From assembly GCA_039177895.1 (NCBI GenBank), contig JBCDFO010000232.1, positions 1 through 7,705 of the forward strand: a stretch of 7,705 bases of DNA, written 5' to 3'. Of the stretch, positions 4,889-7,705 are shown one piece after another. The translations under genes and the position numbers were made by a program. The first letter of the stretch is position 1. The number at the start of each line of letters is the position of its first letter. Under the pieces are notes generated by a model, which was not told the origin of the DNA, ran no database searches, and saw only the letters and a list, made by a program, of their open reading frames with translations. Origin of the DNA: JBCBEX01 sp039177895 (GTDB lineage Bacteria; Bacteroidota; Rhodothermia; Rhodothermales; Rubricoccaceae).

Positions 4889-7363
4889 TCAGCCGAGTTC
4901 GACGACCGTCACGCCTGCGCCGCCCTGGTTCCACGCGGCCTCGCTGACGCCCGCCACGTCGCGGCGCTGCTGGAGGTGCCGTTGGATGGCGATGCGCAGC
5001 GCGCCGGTGCCCTTGCCATGGAGCACCTCCACGCTCGGCAGCCCGGCGGCCAGCGCCTCGTCCACGAGTCGGTCCACGGCCGGAAGCGCCTCCTCGACGC
5101 GCTGCCCGCGCAGGTCGATCCGCGTCTGGGCATGCACAGCGGGGAGGTCGCTGCCGATGCCGCTGCTACTGGTGCGGTCGGACTTTGGCGCGCGGATCTC
5201 GACGCGCTGCTCGCGCGGGCCGCCGACCTTCGTGAGCCGCTTCGTCTTCACACGCGTCTTGAGCGCGCCGAGCGCCACGAGCGCCTCGCGGTCGCCCAAC
5301 TCCAGCACCTCGCCGACCGCTCCGGCGCCGTCGATGCGGACCTGGTCGCCCTCCTGAATCGGTCCGGCGACGGCGGGCGGCGCGCTCTGCTTCTGCGTGC
5401 GCTTATTGCGCTTGCGCTGCCGCCGCTCGACCTGCTGCTGCTTCTTGCGCACCGTTGCCTTCAGCTTCGCGATGTCGGCGCGGACCTCCTTCGTTGTCTC
5501 CTTCTCCGCCTCGGCTTCCTTGATCTCGCGGACAGCTCGTTCGATACGCGCGTTGGCCTCCTTCACGATCTGGTCGGCCTGCGCGATGGCCTCGGCGCGG
5601 TACTCGTCCTTGCGCGCGCGTAGCTGTTCGAGAAGGTCGTCGTATTTCTTCCGCACCGACTCCGCCTCCCTCGCCCGCGATTCCGCCTCTTCGACCCGCG
5701 ATTCCGCTTCCTGCGCCCGCGCCTCGAACGTGGCGATGAGGTCTTCGAGCGACGCCTTGCCCTCGCCCACGAGCGCCCGCGCCCGCCCAATCGTGTCACC
5801 GTCGAGCCCGACTCGCGCCGCGATGTCGAAGGCGTACGACGAGCCAGGGATGCCTGCCTGAAAGCGATACGTCGGTGCCAGCGTGGCGCGGTCGAACTGC
5901 ATCGAGCCGTTCTCGACGCCCGGCGTGTTGTGCGCGAACGCCTTCAGCGTGCCGTGGTGCGTCGTCGCGATGGTGCGCGCGCCGCGTTCGTGGAGCCCTT
6001 CGAGGACCGCCTGCGCGAGCGCGCCGCCCTCCGCTGGGTCGGTGCCGGTCCCGGCTTCGTCAATCAGGACGAGCGAGCGCGGCCCCGCGTCCTTCAGCAT
6101 CGTGCGGATGTTGGTGAGGTGCGAGGTGAACGTCGAGAGGTCTTCCTCCATCGACTGCTGGTCGCCGATGTCGACGTAGAGGCGGTCGAGGAGCGGGAAG
6201 CTGCTACCCGCGTCGCACGGGACGGGCAGGCCGTGCGCGACCATGAGTGCGAGCACGCCGACGGTTTTCATCGCGACCGACTTGCCGCCCGCGTTCGGCC
6301 CGGTGATGACGAGCGTGTGATAGGCCTCGTCCTCGTCTAGCGGATCGCCAAGGTTGAGGTCGATCGGGACGACCTGACGGGGCTCAGCGTCCTGTTCCTT
6401 CGCTAGCCGCTGGAAGTGCAGCAGCAGGACGGGATTGCGCCCGCGCACGATGCGGAGGTGCCCGTCGTCGTTGAGCGCGGGGACGAGCGCGCCGAGGTCG
6501 TTGGCGAGTCGCCCTCGTGCCGCGTAGGCGTCCAACTGCGCGTAGGCGTCGAGGCTGGGCGCGAGGTCTTGGCGGCGGCTGCGGAGGTGGGCCGTCGCCT
6601 CGCGGAGGATGCGCTCGATCTCGCGGCGGCGTGCGGCTTCGAGTTCGCGGACCTCGTTGTTGAGGTCGAGCGCCGCCGCAGGCTCGATGTAGACCGTCTG
6701 CCCGGACGACGAGACATCGTGCACGAAGCCCTGCACCTTGCGCTTGGCCTCGGCGCGGACGGGAATCACGGCGCGACCGCCCCGAAGCGTCGGCTGGTCC
6801 TCGGTCGCGTAGCCCTTGGCGACGGCATCGCGGAGCGCCTTCAGTACGCTGTTGCGAAGCTGCTCGCTGCGCGCATTGATCTGGCGCGTGAGCTTCTGCA
6901 ACTCGGCCGAGGCGTCGTCGCGAAGCTGCCCGCGCTCGTCCACGATCTTGGCGAGGTGCGTCTCCAACTCCTTCTGCGGCACGATACCCTCGGCGACGGC
7001 CCACAGGTCAGGGTACTTCGACTTCCGTGCCTTGAGATACCCATGCAGCCGCCGCAGCGTGACGAGCGCGTTGAGGGCAAGCGACAGATCCTCCGCGTCC
7101 ACGACGGCCCCCTTCGGCGCGACGCGCTTCAGGAGCGGGCGCAGGTCGGCCACGCCCGCCATCGGCAGCGGGTCGTCAAAGCCGAGCAGGTCCTGCATCT
7201 GCCCGACACGCGTGAGCTCCCCCGCCACCCAATCGCGGTCGGACGAGGGCGCGAGGTCGGCGAGTACCACGCGCCCCAACTCCGACTGCGCGTAGCCGTC
7301 GAGGCGGGCGCGGAGCACATCAAAGCCGAGGCGGGCAGCGGCGTCAGCGGGGTAGAGGTGCAC
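4889..7363 (-). CDS. mutS2: MutS2 family endonuclease (MutS-like ATPase with C-terminal Smr domain)
   Basis: An 824-residue protein, slightly longer than the usual 770-800. MutS2 proteins suppress homologous recombination and, in Bacillus, act on collided ribosomes; unlike MutS they lack the mismatch-reading N-terminal domain, as here. The N-terminus LYPADAAARLGFDVL matches the family. The lever/clamp region includes GFVHDVSSSGQTVYIEP. Walker A is GPNAGGKS (355-362), Walker B LVLIDE with D435/E436 followed by AGTGTDPAEGG, then TTHHGTLKAFA and GIPGSSYAFDIA. A long charged coiled coil runs from about 538 to 660. The Smr domain closes the protein with IDLRG (749-753) and HGKGTGALR (782-790), so nuclease motifs look intact. 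I chose GTG 7363 because homologues begin at this LYP motif. The frame runs upstream to an ATG at 7528, but those 55 residues are low-complexity and cross an inverted-repeat element. No Shine-Dalgarno is visible. Confidence 0.96.
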   Translation of the reverse strand: MHLYPADAAARLGFDVLRARLDGYAQSELGRVVLADLAPSSDRDWVAGELTRVGQMQDLLGFDDPLPMAGVADLRPLLKRVAPKGAVVDAEDLSLALNALVTLRRLHGYLKARKSKYPDLWAVAEGIVPQKELETHLAKIVDERGQLRDDASAELQKLTRQINARSEQLRNSVLKALRDAVAKGYATEDQPTLRGGRAVIPVRAEAKRKVQGFVHDVSSSGQTVYIEPAAALDLNNEVRELEAARRREIERILREATAHLRSRRQDLAPSLDAYAQLDAYAARGRLANDLGALVPALNDDGHLRIVRGRNPVLLLHFQRLAKEQDAEPRQVVPIDLNLGDPLDEDEAYHTLVITGPNAGGKSVAMKTVGVLALMVAHGLPVPCDAGSSFPLLDRLYVDIGDQQSMEEDLSTFTSHLTNIRTMLKDAGPRSLVLIDEAGTGTDPAEGGALAQAVLEGLHERGARTIATTHHGTLKAFAHNTPGVENGSMQFDRATLAPTYRFQAGIPGSSYAFDIAARVGLDGDTIGRARALVGEGKASLEDLIATFEARAQEAESRVEEAESRAREAESVRKKYDDLLEQLRARKDEYRAEAIAQADQIVKEANARIERAVREIKEAEAEKETTKEVRADIAKLKATVRKKQQQVERRQRKRNKRTQKQSAPPAVAGPIQEGDQVRIDGAGAVGEVLELGDREALVALGALKTRVKTKRLTKVGGPREQRVEIRAPKSDRTSSSGIGSDLPAVHAQTRIDLRGQRVEEALPAVDRLVDEALAAGLPSVEVLHGKGTGALRIAIQRHLQQRRDVAGVSEAAWNQGGAGVTVVELG
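5658..5720 (-). repeat. Three tandem 21-bp units inside the mutS2 coiled coil
   Basis: Units 5658-5678, 5679-5699 and 5700-5720 share the pattern GAYTCCGC...CCCGC on the plus strand. They encode three successive seven-residue steps containing EAES in the MutS2 coiled coil. The 21-bp period equals one heptad (two helix turns), so copy number could change without breaking the frame or the coil. Confidence 0.7.
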
Positions 7364-7397
7364 GGGGTAGCGGTGAGTCAGTACGTCGGCGGACGGT

Positions 7398-7435
7398 AGC
7401 TCCCCTCCTGGACAGGAGGGGCTGGGGGTGGTCGA
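7398..7435 (+). repeat. Palindromic 38-bp repeat, copy A
   Basis: The core is a perfect nine-base palindrome, CCCCTCCTG (7402-7410) and CAGGAGGGG (7413-7421), separated only by GA. It is followed by GGGGTGGTCGA (7425-7435) and preceded by GTAG (7396-7399). Copy B at 7547-7584 is its inverted homologue with 33 of 38 positions identical. A palindrome with a conserved one-sided tail is the form of REP-type repeats. Confidence 0.85.
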
Positions 7436-7470
7436 ACGTCTCCGCCTCGAAGCTGGTTTGCAACGCCGCA

Positions 7471-7491
7471 GCACGCGTCGCTGACGCGTGC
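7471..7491. repeat. Strong hairpin between the two repeat copies
   Basis: GCACGCGTC (7471-7479) and GACGCGTGC (7483-7491) are perfect nine-base arms with a three-base GCT loop. The flanking GCA (7468-7470) can also pair with TGC (7495-7497) if GAC is bulged. It sits roughly in the middle of the paired-repeat element and in the 5' leader of mutS2 if transcription begins further right. No T-run follows in the mutS2 direction. Confidence 0.75.
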
Positions 7492-7546
7492 GACTGCAGA
7501 AAGTTGCCGGGCCTTTTCGCACGCGCAATCAGGGAGTCAAACTCGA

Positions 7547-7584
7547 TCAACCACCCCTGTCCCCTCCTGTCCAGGAGGGGAACT
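7547..7584 (-). repeat. Palindromic 38-bp repeat, copy B (inverted)
   Basis: Read on the minus strand this matches copy A at 33 of 38 positions, including the full palindrome CCCCTCCTG/CAGGAGGGG (7561-7580) with the same GA loop and the tail GGGGTGGTTGA. The two copies face opposite ways, 111 bases apart, giving an element of 187 bases with hairpin ends and a hairpin centre. No target-site duplication is visible at the outer edges. Confidence 0.85.
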
Positions 7585-7637
7585 CAAAGGCGTTGCTCCA
7601 GCGCAGGCAACGGACACTACAAACCTGCAACGCGCGC

Positions 7638-7675
7638 GGTAGGTTGCGACCCGCTTAACGACGTCCCAACCTACC
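7638..7675. repeat. Perfect nine-base inverted repeat near the right edge
   Basis: GGTAGGTTG (7638-7646) and CAACCTACC (7667-7675) are perfect inverted arms around a 20-base spacer. The wide spacer favours a protein-binding site over an RNA hairpin. It is about 275 bases upstream of the mutS2 start, and each arm contains a loose form of the GGGTAGGATA motif seen elsewhere in the window. Confidence 0.55.
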
Positions 7676-7705
7676 CGATCGTGCTGTGGTCGCCGATGTT
7701 GGCGG

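Larger units (their letters stand above)
7364..7705. other. mutS2 upstream region without a convincing gene
   Basis: These 342 bases hold no reading frame with protein-like character. They contain a paired inverted-repeat element (7398-7584), a central hairpin and a further inverted repeat (7638-7675). The mutS2 promoter is presumably here, but I see no good promoter boxes. One minus-strand frame stays open from the right edge to a stop inside the sequence after the second repeat copy, but its translation is arginine-rich and unconvincing. Confidence 0.6.

Noticed and set aside
4058..5357. Plus-strand open frames 4058-4720 and 4467-5357.
   Set aside because: They overlap the DUF3368 gene end, the DUF4783 gene and the mutS2 Smr region in shadow frames and have no protein-like features.
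6416..7399. Plus-strand open frame of 327 codons.
   Set aside because: Antisense to mutS2, in the region encoding its lever and N-terminal domains. The translation is low-complexity with no known motif.
7364..7528. A 55-residue N-terminal extension of MutS2 from ATG 7528.
   Set aside because: The family begins at the LYP motif near 7363. The extension is arginine/serine-rich and crosses the palindromic repeat, so the frame is probably open by chance.
7398..7584. CRISPR array or insertion sequence interpretation of the repeats.
   Set aside because: There are only two copies, inverted rather than direct, with no transposase frame and no visible target duplication.

Overview
The window looks like chromosomal DNA from a GC-rich member of the Bacteroidota, most likely of the Rhodothermales/Rhodothermota type. 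This is an inference from three things: a DUF4783-type secreted protein (a family I know mainly from Bacteroidota), starts without convincing Shine-Dalgarno sequences, and high GC in most genes. No rRNA or other marker fixes the taxon.

Layout. (1) Positions 1-3294, minus strand, hold one very long gene that stays open for 1098 codons and runs off the left edge. It encodes an N-terminal HD-type phosphohydrolase domain fused to an HSP90-like GHKL ATPase, an HSP90-type middle region, and a C-terminal part I do not recognise. (2) A 141-base divergent intergenic region contains an operator-like inverted repeat. (3) Positions 3436-4134, plus strand, hold a compact two-gene module: a UPF0175-family antitoxin-like protein and a DUF3368 PIN-like toxin. 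(4) Converging on it from the minus strand is a small exported DUF4783 protein (4190-4693). (5) Further right, in the same orientation, is mutS2 (4889-7363), complete with MutS-type ATPase, coiled coil and C-terminal Smr nuclease domain. (6) The leader upstream of mutS2 (7364-7705) has no convincing gene. It carries an REPIN/BIME-like element: two inverted 38-bp copies of a palindromic repeat around a strong hairpin, followed by another perfect inverted repeat.

How the parts relate. MutS2 and the DUF4783 protein look like ordinary chromosomal genes. The left half looks accessory: a large NTPase plus predicted phosphohydrolase protein, divergent from a toxin-antitoxin-like pair, with an internal drop in GC in its C-terminal half. 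The most interesting candidate is this HD-HSP90-like protein as a possible stress or defence effector, alone or with the adjacent PIN-like module. The sequence shows only the domain content and adjacency; a functional link is inference.
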